Source: Epiperipatus broadwayi (taxonomy: Eukaryota > Onychophora > Udeonychophora > Euonychophora > Peripatidae). Taken from it: a DNA stretch of 64,000 bases. The stretch is from NCBI GenBank assembly GCA_028023455.1, contig JAQFVV010006245.1:6443276-6507275 (forward strand), given 5' to 3'. The notes under the pieces were generated by a model. It saw only the letters and a program-made list of their open reading frames with translations, was not told the DNA's origin and did not search any database. Position numbers and translations under genes: made by a program. Within the stretch, counting starts at the first letter, position 1. Every line of letters starts with the position of its first letter. This document shows positions 21,840-32,790 of this stretch, piece after piece.

Positions 21840-23490
21840 TTCTGGCAACTCATCCTGATGAGTATTGTCCTAATGATGACTCAGAAGATGAAGTTGCAAT
21901 TCCTAAAAGGAAAAAAAAAAATCAGTGAAGTAGGCACCCATGACTATAAGTTCTGCATTCTTTTCTGTGCCAGGACCATCTTCACGACCAAACTTGGACC
22001 TGTTTTTGACTGCTAACATTTACCAATCACATATGTTAATTAGAATTTTCATCATCAAATCTCCAGGCCTAAAGTTTTCTACCATCCGTGAGTATACAAA
22101 GACTTTTTTTTTTTTTTTGATAAATTATATGTAAATAAGCATTTATTTTATATGGCGTATGTTTACAATTGTATACATTCAAATATCAGCCCTTTAAGCT
22201 AATTGTGCATACGCTTTGCGAGTGTTAATAATAAATGAATACTTTCTCACCAATACAAGATATTCATTTATTATTAACACTCGCAAAGCGTATGCACAAT
22301 TAGCTTAAAAGGCTGATATTTGAATGTATAAATTATATGACAAAATACTTTTAGAAAGTAATAAGTATGCTACAGAAAAGTAAAAAGTTCCAAGGTTGGG
22401 TAAATTTGCCAACCCATGAATTGTTTGTACTTTTTGGATTATAAATGTTTCATTAGTACATGTGACTAGATTACAGTTCATTTGGTCAAAAGAACTGAGA
22501 GTCTGACAATGGGAGCTTGCAAAAATTATGGCCTGCAATAGGTTTTTTGAAATTTTATCATGCCTATATTTTAACACCAATAAAAAATATGCCAAAAATT
22601 CATAGTAAATACATGTGACAGAATATTTAAATTTAAACCAATTATAGATAGCTGTAATGTAAATTTTAAAACTGGCTATCAAATGCATAAAGGAGTGGCA
22701 GTTGATGAAACAAGTACAAAATTTTTGGGCCATAATATGATTCAACAATATGACCTCTCAAAACTGATAAAGCTAGGGTTCAAATGTGCTGATAACTATA
22801 ATGGAGATGTGTAGTATGTGAAGTTGTACCCAGGCAAAGTGCATTTTCAGATGCTAGTCTAAGTTCTGGAAACTGGAGTTGCACTATCAGTACTTTTGCC
22901 TCATTTTGAAAAATAGAATCATATTATTTTTTGAGACAGATATTTTATGAACATACAATTAGCAAATGAGCTACCTGCAAAAAAATTAGTGCTGTAGCAC
23001 ACTCAAAGTTGATAGAAAGGACATTCCAAATAGTATGCAAAGAAAACTCAATTTCTGTAGATGATAAAGATAATGGTTTTCAGTTTGGATGGATAAGAAA
23101 TCAATTATTATGCTCAATAATGCTCATTCACCATCTGAAAATGACAATGTTTATGAAATATAGCAAAATGATATAAAATTATCATAACCCTGGCCACCTT
23201 CAGTTAAAACATACAACTGCTTCATGAATGATATTGACTTAGCTAATCAATTGTGAGATTGACATGGTTGAGATAGACAGTCTAAGTAAAGCCTAATGCG
23301 CTTATTTTGGTACTGCTTTGATATGGCTATTTGAAATGCCTACATGGCTGAAAAACATCTCAATGCCAAATTACATATGGATTTTCGAATGGCTTTATCA
23401 AACAGCTTCACAGGTGATTTCTCATCAATGTTTAGGCCTTTCTATATCCCACATTTAGCTCAGCAATCTGGGAGTCATACTTTAACTGAT
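21840..23490 (+). pseudogene. piggyBac-like transposase relic, copy B
   Basis: It is a degraded but nearly complete transposase in order. The acidic N-terminus holds DEYCPNDDSEDEVAIPKRK (21860-21920). After the palindromic insertion come WVNLPTHELFVLFG (about 22400) and WPAIGFLKFYHAYI (about 22530), then NVNFKTGYQMHKGVAVDET with the catalytic-type VDE (about 22660). Next are FKCADNYNGDV and YPGKV (about 22830), WMDKKSIIMLNNAHSP (about 23090), YNCFMNDIDLANQL (about 23215) and NAYMAEKHLNAKLHMDFR (about 23340). Many stops and shifts make it inactive. The match to copy A at 14.8 kb shows one family. Confidence 0.82.
22120..22339 (+). mobile_element. Palindromic foldback element, copy 3, inside piggyBac, with 12-bp TSD
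   Basis: The element proper is 22132-22327 (196 bp). A 43-nt head (22132-22174, TAAATAAGCATTTATT...) is followed by arms 22175-22241 and 22261-22327 (67 nt each, one mismatch) around a 19-nt loop. The duplication ATAAATTATATG is perfect at 22120-22131 and 22328-22339. Head and outer arm match copies 1 and 2. It sits between the N-terminal and core parts of the piggyBac relic, so it inserted after that transposon. Confidence 0.92.
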
Positions 23491-23499
23491 CTATGCTTT

Positions 23500-24180
23500 C
23501 ATAACCTTGAAAAAAAAAAATATTGTTTGCACAGTGACTTTTTCGGCTGTGTGGAGTGGGGGTTAATTCTTTTGTGCAAAAGTGATGAGAAAGGTTGCTT
23601 TCTAGCTTATCATAATGAAAATGAAGTATCTCTTGAAACATCACCCCCTCCCCAATTAACCATATGATTCTTAACAATATGGCACAGGTATTTGAAGTCA
23701 GCATTGGTGGCTTTTCAACACATTGGTATTTTAGGATTTTATTTATATGATCATTTATTTGCTGCATGATTACAGTAACATTGTAATAATTTGATGGTTA
23801 TGATTATATAGTAAGCACTTGATTTTCCTTTTTAGATTATTTGAAACATTCCTCAAAGAACTATAAGTGTTTCCGCATGGTAAAAAATAGAACATATAAT
23901 AAAAATCATCAATATTATAACTACTAACTACTCTCAACATTTTTTACATTGCAATAAATCAAAAAAATTTTTCCTCTGTTCATAAATATGAGTTCTAACT
24001 CCAGACAAAAAAGCAACAAAGATATAAAGACAAAGAACAAAAAATTAAAGATAAGTTTTGTCTTGACTACAAAAACCAATCCATGACTTACAAATATATC
24101 TGCAAATTTCTATTTACATGATATCTTGAAATAGTGTTTTTATATTAGTTTGCAGAAAATTTTATTTTCATAAAGACAAT
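23500..24180. other. AT-rich intronic sequence
   Basis: It follows the piggyBac relic; the transposon right end must lie here but I could not identify TTAA-flanked terminal repeats. Confidence 0.4.
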
Positions 24181-24920
24181 ATTTTGCTTAACTGTAGCTC
24201 TCCATTGTATTCTATCATTAGCTATATATCTTTATTAAAAGCAAAATCAACATTGCACCTTACTTTTACTATTCATTTGATTCACATGCCCATTCCAAAA
24301 GATGTGTCTTCACAATACTGTATTTCAAAAGTATCATAAAAACAACAAGCTGAAATACATATTTGCTGATTCTATGATCTTGCTATTATATTATTAGAAT
24401 TTAACAAAGCATCTTTTGAGAATTTTGTTCAGTGCTTTTACATGATGTTAACAGTGGGTGCACGCTTCACTATAATGCAATATACTGGGAAAAATAATGA
24501 ACGACCATACAATTAATTTAATTGTAATATTATATAATAATCGTTAGTTTATTAAATTCAGTAACAGTACACTGGTCTATACTGCTCCTCAACATCCAAA
24601 TCCTTCTTTCTATCTATAAAATTATCGAGATATTTCAATAAGTTAATTCCCAAACTAATAACCATCCAAAAAAAAAAAAAATGCTAAAACACTTTTCTTA
24701 CATCATTATCAAATAAAGTACTTAAGTGTTTTGAATATTAATTATTAAACAAATGTCTTTATAGGATGTATTCAAAAAACATTCTGCAGATAATCTTTTG
24801 GATGTGCAAAAATAGTACAATCATCAACATACTGAAATTTAGAAATCAAAAAATGAAGTTCTTGTTTTTGCTTTTTTTACCTGCTCAAATTAAAATCTCT
24901 ATCATAAAATTTATATCATG
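24180..24920 (-). pseudogene. LINE RT and C-terminal relic
   Basis: On the minus strand KFQYVDDCTIFAHPKDYLQ (about 24840-24785) is an RT palm motif with the Asp pair intact, of the R/Y-A/V-D-D-x-x-x-x-A-H type. Downstream about 24370-24440 resembles the (W)QDHIxNxxV segment, and 24231-24186 reads RYIANDRIQWRATVKQ, the A-x-D-R-x-x-W-R end of craniofacial-type LINE proteins (CR1/L2/RTE group). Stops are frequent. The N-terminal RT and endonuclease are absent, so this is a short 5'-truncated copy. Confidence 0.7.
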
Positions 24921-25079
24921 ACAATCTTCCTAGTTCATCCTGAAAATAACACAAGTTAGTACGTGAACTAATTATTGCCACACAGAAAACAATTTTCATC
25001 TTTCCTAGTTAAAGACAGCAAATTATAAAAACACATAATAAAGCTATTATGATCTATGTGGAATTATGGGAAGTAGATA

Positions 25080-27760
25080 TGCCAGACCTACAATGGTGAG
25101 GGTCCTAGGCTCTCAAAATGAAAATTATTTAAATGGTATTAGCAACAATGGAACAGTTGAAGTACCAGACATACTTTCTACAGAACATTCTTCCCTTGAA
25201 ATATAATAAAATTACTTAACATTGAGGATATATTAAAATGAAAAATGGACATCTACAAATCAATTGTTCAATATAATGCTGATGCAATTGCACTACGGAG
25301 ACTCATTATTCTTCTAATATTGCATTCTAAACATGACAGCTAATTTTGTTTCAAACTATCTTGTGAAGCAAACAACTCCCATTGAAAACAGCTCAAAAAT
25401 ATTGCAATCATTATAATGATAGATGATTTTTTTTTTACATATGCAATATTTATTAATTTCCAATATTACTATACACTTTCAGATCTTCCAACATCTTCAG
25501 TAATTATAGATTTCAGTCTTATAATAGCTTTTGGGATATGCAAATGAGAATCAAACAGTTTGTGAAAATTTAGAAAAGATGAATTAAGCAACTTATACTT
25601 ACTTATGATACCAAGCTTGGAGGAACATTCCACTATTGCAAATGGAAACAGAAAACCTCGTATGTATACTTTGTTTCAATAAAAAATGATTCACTATTAT
25701 CTGTGGATACTAATATTGGATTATTTCCATAACAATCATTCATATTCCTATAGTTGAACATTAAACTATTCTGGGATAGAATTTTAAAAAACTGGATATC
25801 TTGAATAAAATACTAATAAATCTCACCAATTCACTCTTAAAGTGATAGATATAACAAGACAACTGCTGCCAAAGGATCAATCCCTCAACGATATGGAATG
25901 CAATTGATTACAGGTTGGAACAAAACCAGAGAGCTTTTTTGCATTAATATTTATCTACACAAGATTAAAAATTGTAGACAAACTTATAAAAGCAATGGAT
26001 GATGTTAGAAAAAAAAAGGGTTGAGTCTATAATAAAACAAAATTTTACAGATCTAGTCAAAAAAACCTGATGACTTTTATACAAATTTAGTAATTACAGA
26101 AGTACCTCCAAAAGAATTGCTACTGTCTTTAGTATTTTGACTGTTAATCTTATGTATCAGATTTCCAAACCAAAGATTAATAGAATAAAAGAATCATCAT
26201 TATTATAGAATTGCAAGCTTTCTTTCATAATGATCTCTTAATATTAATTTAATAAAACCAAAAGGATTGGTGAACTTGACCATGGCATAATTCCATAATT
26301 TCTAACTAATTAGGCCCTAAATCAATTATGGTTAGCAAAACTGTTAAGCAACCTTATTAACACAGATTATTCCAAACATTTGTCATAAACAATATTATAG
26401 CATTCTTAAAGTCAAATAAACCCAACAATAACAACAACAACAAAAAGACCCTACATGGTTTAGTGCAATGGGAAAGTATCAGATTCTGGAATACATAGTC
26501 TTTGGATTTTAATTCCAATTCTGGCACTTTAGTGTTCAAACTTCCAAGTAATAAGTGAAAAAATTATTACTTTTTATTATTGTTGTTATGTATTCTCTAA
26601 AAGCTGTTTGAAAGGATCATACTAATAAGAATTTTGTCAATTGGTGAGAGGCATCTGTAGCAGGCTGGATTTATATCAGAAAAAAATTGTGAACCAAGTT
26701 TTATCTTAAACCACTTGCACTGAAATGGGTTTTTAAAATAAATATGATACCTTAATTGATCTAACTTCAGCTTACAATTCTGTTTGGAAAAAAAATCATT
26801 TTTTAAAGGACTTTAAAATCAATAAATGAGGAGGGAAATGTTCATTTATTAGACAAATGCTCCTCAACAAAAAAATTCAAATGATGCAGAATGATAATCA
26901 TAATAATTACAGAATTTTATAGAACCATTTACTACAGAGTTCAATTTTCTCAACTTTTTTATTTAATACATTCATGATTTTCTAGATAGGAGTATGCAGA
27001 AAATTCATCTATGCTGATATTATTTTGACTTTTTAAAAGATTTTTTCAGAAATAGAAAATATTTTTTGGTAAGGGTATAAAAAATTTAATTTCTTTTTCA
27101 AAAATTGTGTCTTATTCCTAATCCAATAAAAAAAAAAAATGCTTAAATTTTAATCTAAACAACAAGAAAACATCTTGCAATCTGAATACAACTTTCTTCA
27201 ACTATAAAATGAAATATAATTCTATCCCAAATTACTCAGAAATAATCTTACATAGTAGCTTAATTTATTTTTCATATTAAAATGTATCAAATATTAGAAC
27301 AAAAATTTTTACAAAAGTAAAATTAAATAAAATGCTATCCAACTGGAATGAATAAATAATTTCCAAAGTTAAAAAAAAAAAAAAGGTTATTAAATAAATA
27401 TTTCTGGAAATGTAAATATTCTTAAACTAGTTATAATGTTTTGATAGAAGATAGATAGTATAATTAAAATATTTTGAATAATAAATAAATGTTTACAGAA
27501 ATAATTAAAATATTTTATGAATATAAAAAATGCTTTCCAAAACTATGACATTTATGAATTTATTTTAATCCCATTTACAAAAGTAACCAGATTAAATAGA
27601 TCCATAATATTGCAGTGATAGTTTATATTTCAGAATACAATGGAGGATTCCAGGAATAAAAAGACATGTAACAAGCTTTAAAAAATTTTTTTGACTGCTT
27701 GAATAAAGAATATAACTTTAAGAAGCAGGACATAGAGGCCAACAAAATTTGTAAATGAAG
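25080..27760 (+). pseudogene. LINE ORF2 relic (linker and RT), plus strand
   Basis: A frame-broken but ordered LINE polymerase. The EN-RT linker lies around 25780-26120, and NNIIAFLKSNKPN (about 26390-26430) is the block before RT motif 1. After a SINE-like insertion come SCLKGS/LFERIILIRIL (about 26605) and QAGFISEKNC (about 26660). Next are a D-L-T-x-A-Y-N-S-V-W-like segment (about 26760-26800), FIRQMLLN (about 26850), PFLFN-like text (about 26940), FIYADIILTF where the catalytic Asp pair is altered to D-I (about 27005), and KTSCNLNTTFFNYKMKY (about 27160). It resembles Jockey/I/CR1-type RTs. It is heavily mutated. Confidence 0.68.
26440..26535 (+). ncRNA. tRNA-derived SINE-like insertion inside the LINE relic
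   Basis: CATGGTTTAGTGCAATGGG resembles a worn A box and GGATTTTAATTCC a worn B box, spaced as in a tRNA gene, with ATTCTGG in the anticodon region. It interrupts the RT coding text between the K-x-N-K-P block and the L-F-E-R-I-I-L block. It is flanked by AACAAC-rich and inverted GTTGTT tracts. Too degenerate for a functional tRNA. Confidence 0.45.
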
Positions 27761-27769
27761 ATCAAATTA

Positions 27770-30430
27770 GGGAACAAGTAACAAGCCTTATTGGCATTAT
27801 TTATTATTTTAAAATGCCATAATGGCTGCAAATGTTAATACTTAGTTTATATAATCTTAACTAGAAGAGTTAAATGGAGATAATCATAATTTTTAAAATG
27901 CTTGATAAAGTAGTTGTTTATTTGTTTGAATTTATCTTTATATTTGTCATTTATATATATTAAATATTCTCATCCCTGTATGCGCAGATTGATAAATTTC
28001 TTGAAAGTTTGTAGATAGTAATTAGTGCAGTCAGCAGAGACAAAACACGGGGGAAAAAATCATCAATCAATTAACTGGCAAGCAAGAGCAAAAATGTCAA
28101 ATCTTGGATTTGTTTGTCATTATTATGGTGTCAATCAGGCAAATGAGTATCACTGAGTTTGATATTAATAATACATCCAAATACATATATATGTTTCAGA
28201 TATAGAAAAGATTTTAATATTAAATGCAATAAAGAACAATTCACAGAAAAAAAGTGGCATTGTTGCATAATGCCAATTAGAAAACACAGAGAAATAGGAA
28301 AAAAATTAAATAATGTGTTCAACCCTATGAGATCTTGCTAAGGATTTTGCATGTGATGAATTTTTGAAAAAGCCCTCCTAAATCAGTTATTATAAAAAAA
28401 TGTCTGATGACAGACTCAGACAATAGCTATTAACTGAATCTTAATCTAATTTATAAAACAGCAATTAAAAAGGGAATTCTATGATATAATAATGGAATTA
28501 AACAAGTGTTCTAAAACTATAGTAAATAAGAGTCAAAAAAATCCAATTTTTAAAATGGCTAAACCAAGTTGTAAGTGACAAAGATAATATAAACAAGTAA
28601 AATAAAGGATATTAAAACAGGCAAAACTATCATGTGATGTTTATTGGCTTAAAATAAAGGATATTAGTCTATGATTATTCCCTGAAATGTTGTTCTTCCA
28701 CTTTTTTTATTTATAATGACTTCCACATTATTTGTCTGTAATATTTGCACTCATCACCTTTTAATTTCTATAAAATTTATTTTTTCAATTTGTCAATGGC
28801 AGCCTAGGTTCGCAATCATTCTCTATCTTCAGTTTCCATACTGCTGATTTGCCTGATGTTTTACAGTCTCTTGAGAATAAGGAACATAATTTAATTTTGT
28901 TTGTCATTATTATAAATGTCTTTCTCTCTATATATATAATCACAAATACATTAATCCTGACTTCAATAAAGCTTAATCTAGGTTTCAATTAAGAAATACC
29001 AGGCAATTAAAAAAGCATGCAATGTTTTTGGTCTTAACCTCAAAGGTAAAAAACCAATAAACTCAACACACTAGCAATAACAGCATTTGTCTGCTCCATT
29101 TCTTTAAGACTTAAAAAGAAATCAATGGGTCTCTCTTTTCACTTAATAGCAAACTCCTGTCTGCAGCCTTGAAAATGAAAATAATAAATAAGTTTATTAT
29201 GTATATCTGTATGGGTGAAGTAAAGTGACCTAATTATATATCTAAGACAATGTTTGTGGAGATGAACTATAATTATTACCCAAGAAACAGTTAACAATGT
29301 AAAAATTACATATATAATAAAAAACAATTTTAATACTGATATATTAGCTAGCTTTTATGTATTAAAAACTTGGATTTGTGAGACTTTATTATTGCAGAAT
29401 TATTAAAAGCAAACACCATCAGTAAAAACAACTAGATAATTATGCAAATATTTAAACACTAATTTTATAAATTACAAACAAGAACAATTCTTAGTCTACA
29501 AAAAAAAATCTTCTGGGACATAATATCTCAAAAAATGCTCACATCTAAATTCAACAGATTGACAGAATCTTACTGTGCAATGTAAAACTAATCAAGAGGA
29601 TTACTATGAACAAAAAAAAAAAAACCCACTACCCTTTCATATTTGTTGTGTGTACACATTAAAACTAATTAATATATGGATTGTGAGCCTCAATAATGGT
29701 CGTGACTAATCTATTTATAAATATTACAAATAATGAAAACTCTGTCATTGAAATGTAGTAATCTATTAAGCAATTACATTACTACTTCTAAAATCAAGAA
29801 AATATCTCGAACAGTAAATTAATGCTTAATGTATTTTCAGTGCAGAGCATACTTTTCAAAGCTGTTATTATGAAAGAGTATTTGGCATTAAAAATGCATT
29901 AAGGTTATATGTAACGTTTTTCATATTTTCTCAGTATAAGAAACAATGCTATAATTGCACACAGAATAATAATCTATTATGCAAGTATGCTCAATTTCTT
30001 TAGAGAAATTTGATCAACATTACATATATATTTTAATAGCATTTACTAAAATATCTATTTCACAAAAACTTCTAGGAATCATTTATCTTTATAGATAACA
30101 TCTGTTCTAATATTGGTGGCTGTTTTCATATTTAAAGAGCACCAATCAAAACATATGATAGATGTAAACATTTTGTTTTGGAAACAAGTGTGTATACTTG
30201 GTGTACCAGAGTGCACAAACAAACATATCTTGCCTTGTCATGCAACATATTGCAACCGACAGGATAGTCCCCAACCTAAAGCAATACATATTTTAAAAAT
30301 CAACACAGAGATAGCTAATAAAAAATGTTTCTCATAATGTCTGGTTGAGAACCACAGAGTAGGTGTTAAATCTAAAAATAATAATATCTATTTAAACAAC
30401 CACACAAGCAAAACTGAATATAGCATTTGA
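27770..30430. other. AT-rich intronic sequence
   Basis: Two short stretches look faintly protein-like (plus strand about 28200-28340 and 28790-28900) but match nothing I know and are flanked by stops. No transposon ends were found. Confidence 0.4.
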
Positions 30431-31195
30431 AAACATTTTGTTTTCATTTTGGACTCAAAGCTTATAGTTAGCTAAAAAGGTAAAAGGTGGCTGCTGGAGG
30501 TTTGCATTAGATCCTAAGATCTAAATGCAGTGCTCTCAGATCCAAGGCTCCTCACTGATGAAAGTCACAAGCTAAAAACTAGTCTGAGGATATTGGATGA
30601 GTAGCACTAGATAGATTTTATGCACAAACTTTCTTGCATCCATTGATTACTCTGGCTTGCACTGAGTTGTGTTAATGTATGGAGAGTTTAGCCTCTATGT
30701 AAACAGTTTGTGAAAGCATAAAGAATGGTTATCATGTGATGTTTAGCGGTTTAATACCAATCCTGCCCAATAGAATTATGGTGACTGTGGCTAATAAAAA
30801 ACCAAAGACACCAAAAAGTATGGATACTGAACTGAGTTCAGATCTATACGACTATACAAGCTAATGAGCTTGAATTAAAAACATTATTGTGTTTTCATTT
30901 TGGACTTAAAGCTTTATAGTTAGCTAATAAGATAAAAGGGGGCTGCTGGACAGCTGCATTAGATCCTAATATCTAGTGCAGGGTTCTCAGATCAAAGGTT
31001 CCTCACTGATAAAAGCCACAAGCTAAAAATTATTCTGGGAATACTGGATGAGTAGGCACTAGATAGAGATTTTATACACAAACCTTCTTGCATCCATTGA
31101 TTATTCTGGCTTGCATGGAGAGGCGCTACAGTATAGACTTTAGTCTCTATGTAAACAGCTAGCATAAGTATAAAGAATGGTGATCATGTGCTGTT
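30431..31195 (+). repeat. Direct duplication of a ~315-bp unit
   Basis: Copy 1 (30431-30744) and copy 2 (30878-31195) share long phrases in the same order: TTTTCATTTTGGACT, TATAGTTAGCTAA, GCATTAGATCCTAA, TTCTTGCATCCATTGATTA, CTCTATGTAAACAG and ATCATGTG. They differ by substitutions and small indels, so the duplication is not recent. A 133-bp spacer separates them. It is non-coding and of unknown origin; it may be part of a longer tandem repeat or a repeat family. Confidence 0.85.
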
Positions 31196-31268
31196 CTTTT
31201 AAACTGAGCTTATTCTTCAATAAATAATACTGACTTACTTTCCCAATATAAATTATCACTATTTAAAC

Positions 31269-32283
31269 CAGGGGCAAGGAACCTTTTTTCTTCCAAGGGC
31301 CATTTGAATATTTATAGAAGCATTTGCAAGTCATACAAAATTAGTGACTTAAAAAATTAAGACTGCTATATTCGTTATACCTAATGTGATGGCTGAAACT
31401 GCTTCTCTTTGGTGAGGCATATAATGTTAGCTGGTATTGATAATGTTGCTACTTGTAACTGCCTTTCCATGTTTGTGTCATCAGTCTGAAGAGCAGATGA
31501 CTCTTTATGATCCTAAGTTTTGAAAAAAAAAACTGCTTACAGCAGTAAGTTTTTCCAAACACAGATGCATACTACAATGCATGTTTCTTCAATGTGGGAA
31601 ATTCAATACAGCTTACGTGACATTTACAAAACTGAAGCAGCCTAATCAATGATGAGATTTTTTGCTTTATCACTGCATTTGTAATGAAATTATTTTGTCT
31701 TATAGTCTATTATTTATAAAATGTCACATCACTTAAGAATTAATAAAAATATCCAATGTGTATCAAGAGAGGTGAGATTATTTTGCTTTGTAGTCAGTCT
31801 TTGTAGAATGTTAGATAATTTAAGTTTTAATAGCTATCCAATGCATGTAGCCAGTGAAATCAATATTTTGCTGTCTTGGTAGTCATCAATGAAGAGATTA
31901 TTTTGCTTTGTAGTCACCATTTGTAGAATGTTGTGCCACTTAAAACTTAGTAATTATCCATTGTGCATTATCAGAGGTGAGACTATTTTGCTTTGTAGAA
32001 TATTACATAACTTAAGTTTTAATAATTATCCAGTGGGTACAGCCAGCAACAAGATTGTTTTACTTTGATTGCTGCTCTAATCCTGCATTCTGAATTTGGA
32101 GTTTATTCCATGTTTATATCACTGATTCTTAATGTCTTTTCTGTGTCCTGTAATATATAGTTGCTGTAAAAGCTACTAGATTTATTGAATTTCAAGTCCT
32201 GCCTGTGCTTGCTTTGGCGGGCTGGGGAAAATGACATTGTGGGCTATATATAAGGCCTGAGGGTCAAACATTCACCACCACTG
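31269..32283. mobile_element. Non-autonomous hAT-like element with internal minisatellite
   Basis: It begins CAGGGGCAAGGAACC with CCAAGGGCC nearby and ends GGCCTGAGGGTC...CACCACTG, a hAT-style inverted end pair. The 8-bp flanks ATTTAAAC (31261-31268) and ATACAAAC (32284-32291) agree at six of eight positions. Between about 31650 and 32060, units of 75-110 bp built on GATTATTTTGCTTTGTAGTCA and TTTAATAATTATCCA repeat about four times. No transposase is present. Confidence 0.75.
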
Positions 32284-32467
32284 ATACAAACAATAAGATG
32301 TCAACAACTACTAGATGGCAGTGCTAAGTTTCCATTACTGGTCTCTGGCAAATTAATCTTCTGGTGAAAAAAATATGTTTTGTTCTAAACTTAATCTAAT
32401 GGCCACCATTTACTCACTTTACTAAATATAGAGAAAGACATTAAGTCAGGCAACTTCACACTGTAAT

Positions 32468-32790
32468 GTTTTCCTGAAGGTTTGTGATGATGGTATTTAG
32501 TTGTATTTATATACTGAACTATTTCCACTATCTAATATTAAGTATTGAATGTTTTTAGAAAAATTTAACTTTATAAACTGTTAATAATAGCACATAAGGT
32601 TAGTATATGCACACTACTTGAAACATTGTGCATATAATAACCTGTGTGCTATTACTAGCAGTTGAATGTAATTGGAAAATTTAAATAAAGTTAAATTTTT
32701 CTAAAGACATTCTATACTTAATATTAGACCATGAAAATAGTCCAATATATAAATACAATTATATTATATAATGACCCCAATACATGAAAA
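32468..32790. repeat. Inverted dimer of the Penelope tail repeat
   Basis: The right half (from 32627) matches the tail at 20500-20770, and the left half (to 32613) is its inverted copy. They meet around a 13-nt loop, 32614-32626, between TATATGCACA and TGTGCATATA. The loop holds CTTGAAACATT, the counterpart of CTCGAAACGTT next to the hammerhead-like core at 20491. The dimer is a head-to-head inverted pseudo-LTR arrangement without any ORF. Confidence 0.8.

Noticed and set aside
22305-22748. 147-residue minus-strand frame, and a similar one at 14708-15061
   Set aside because: Both are antisense shadows of the plus-strand piggyBac transposase; their mutual similarity comes from the transposon.
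23432-23767. 111-residue minus-strand frame
   Set aside because: Antisense shadow of the piggyBac C-terminal region.
28131-28341. Plus-strand frame with CNKEQFTEKKWHCC
   Set aside because: Looks slightly protein-like but is short, followed by stops, and matches nothing I can name.
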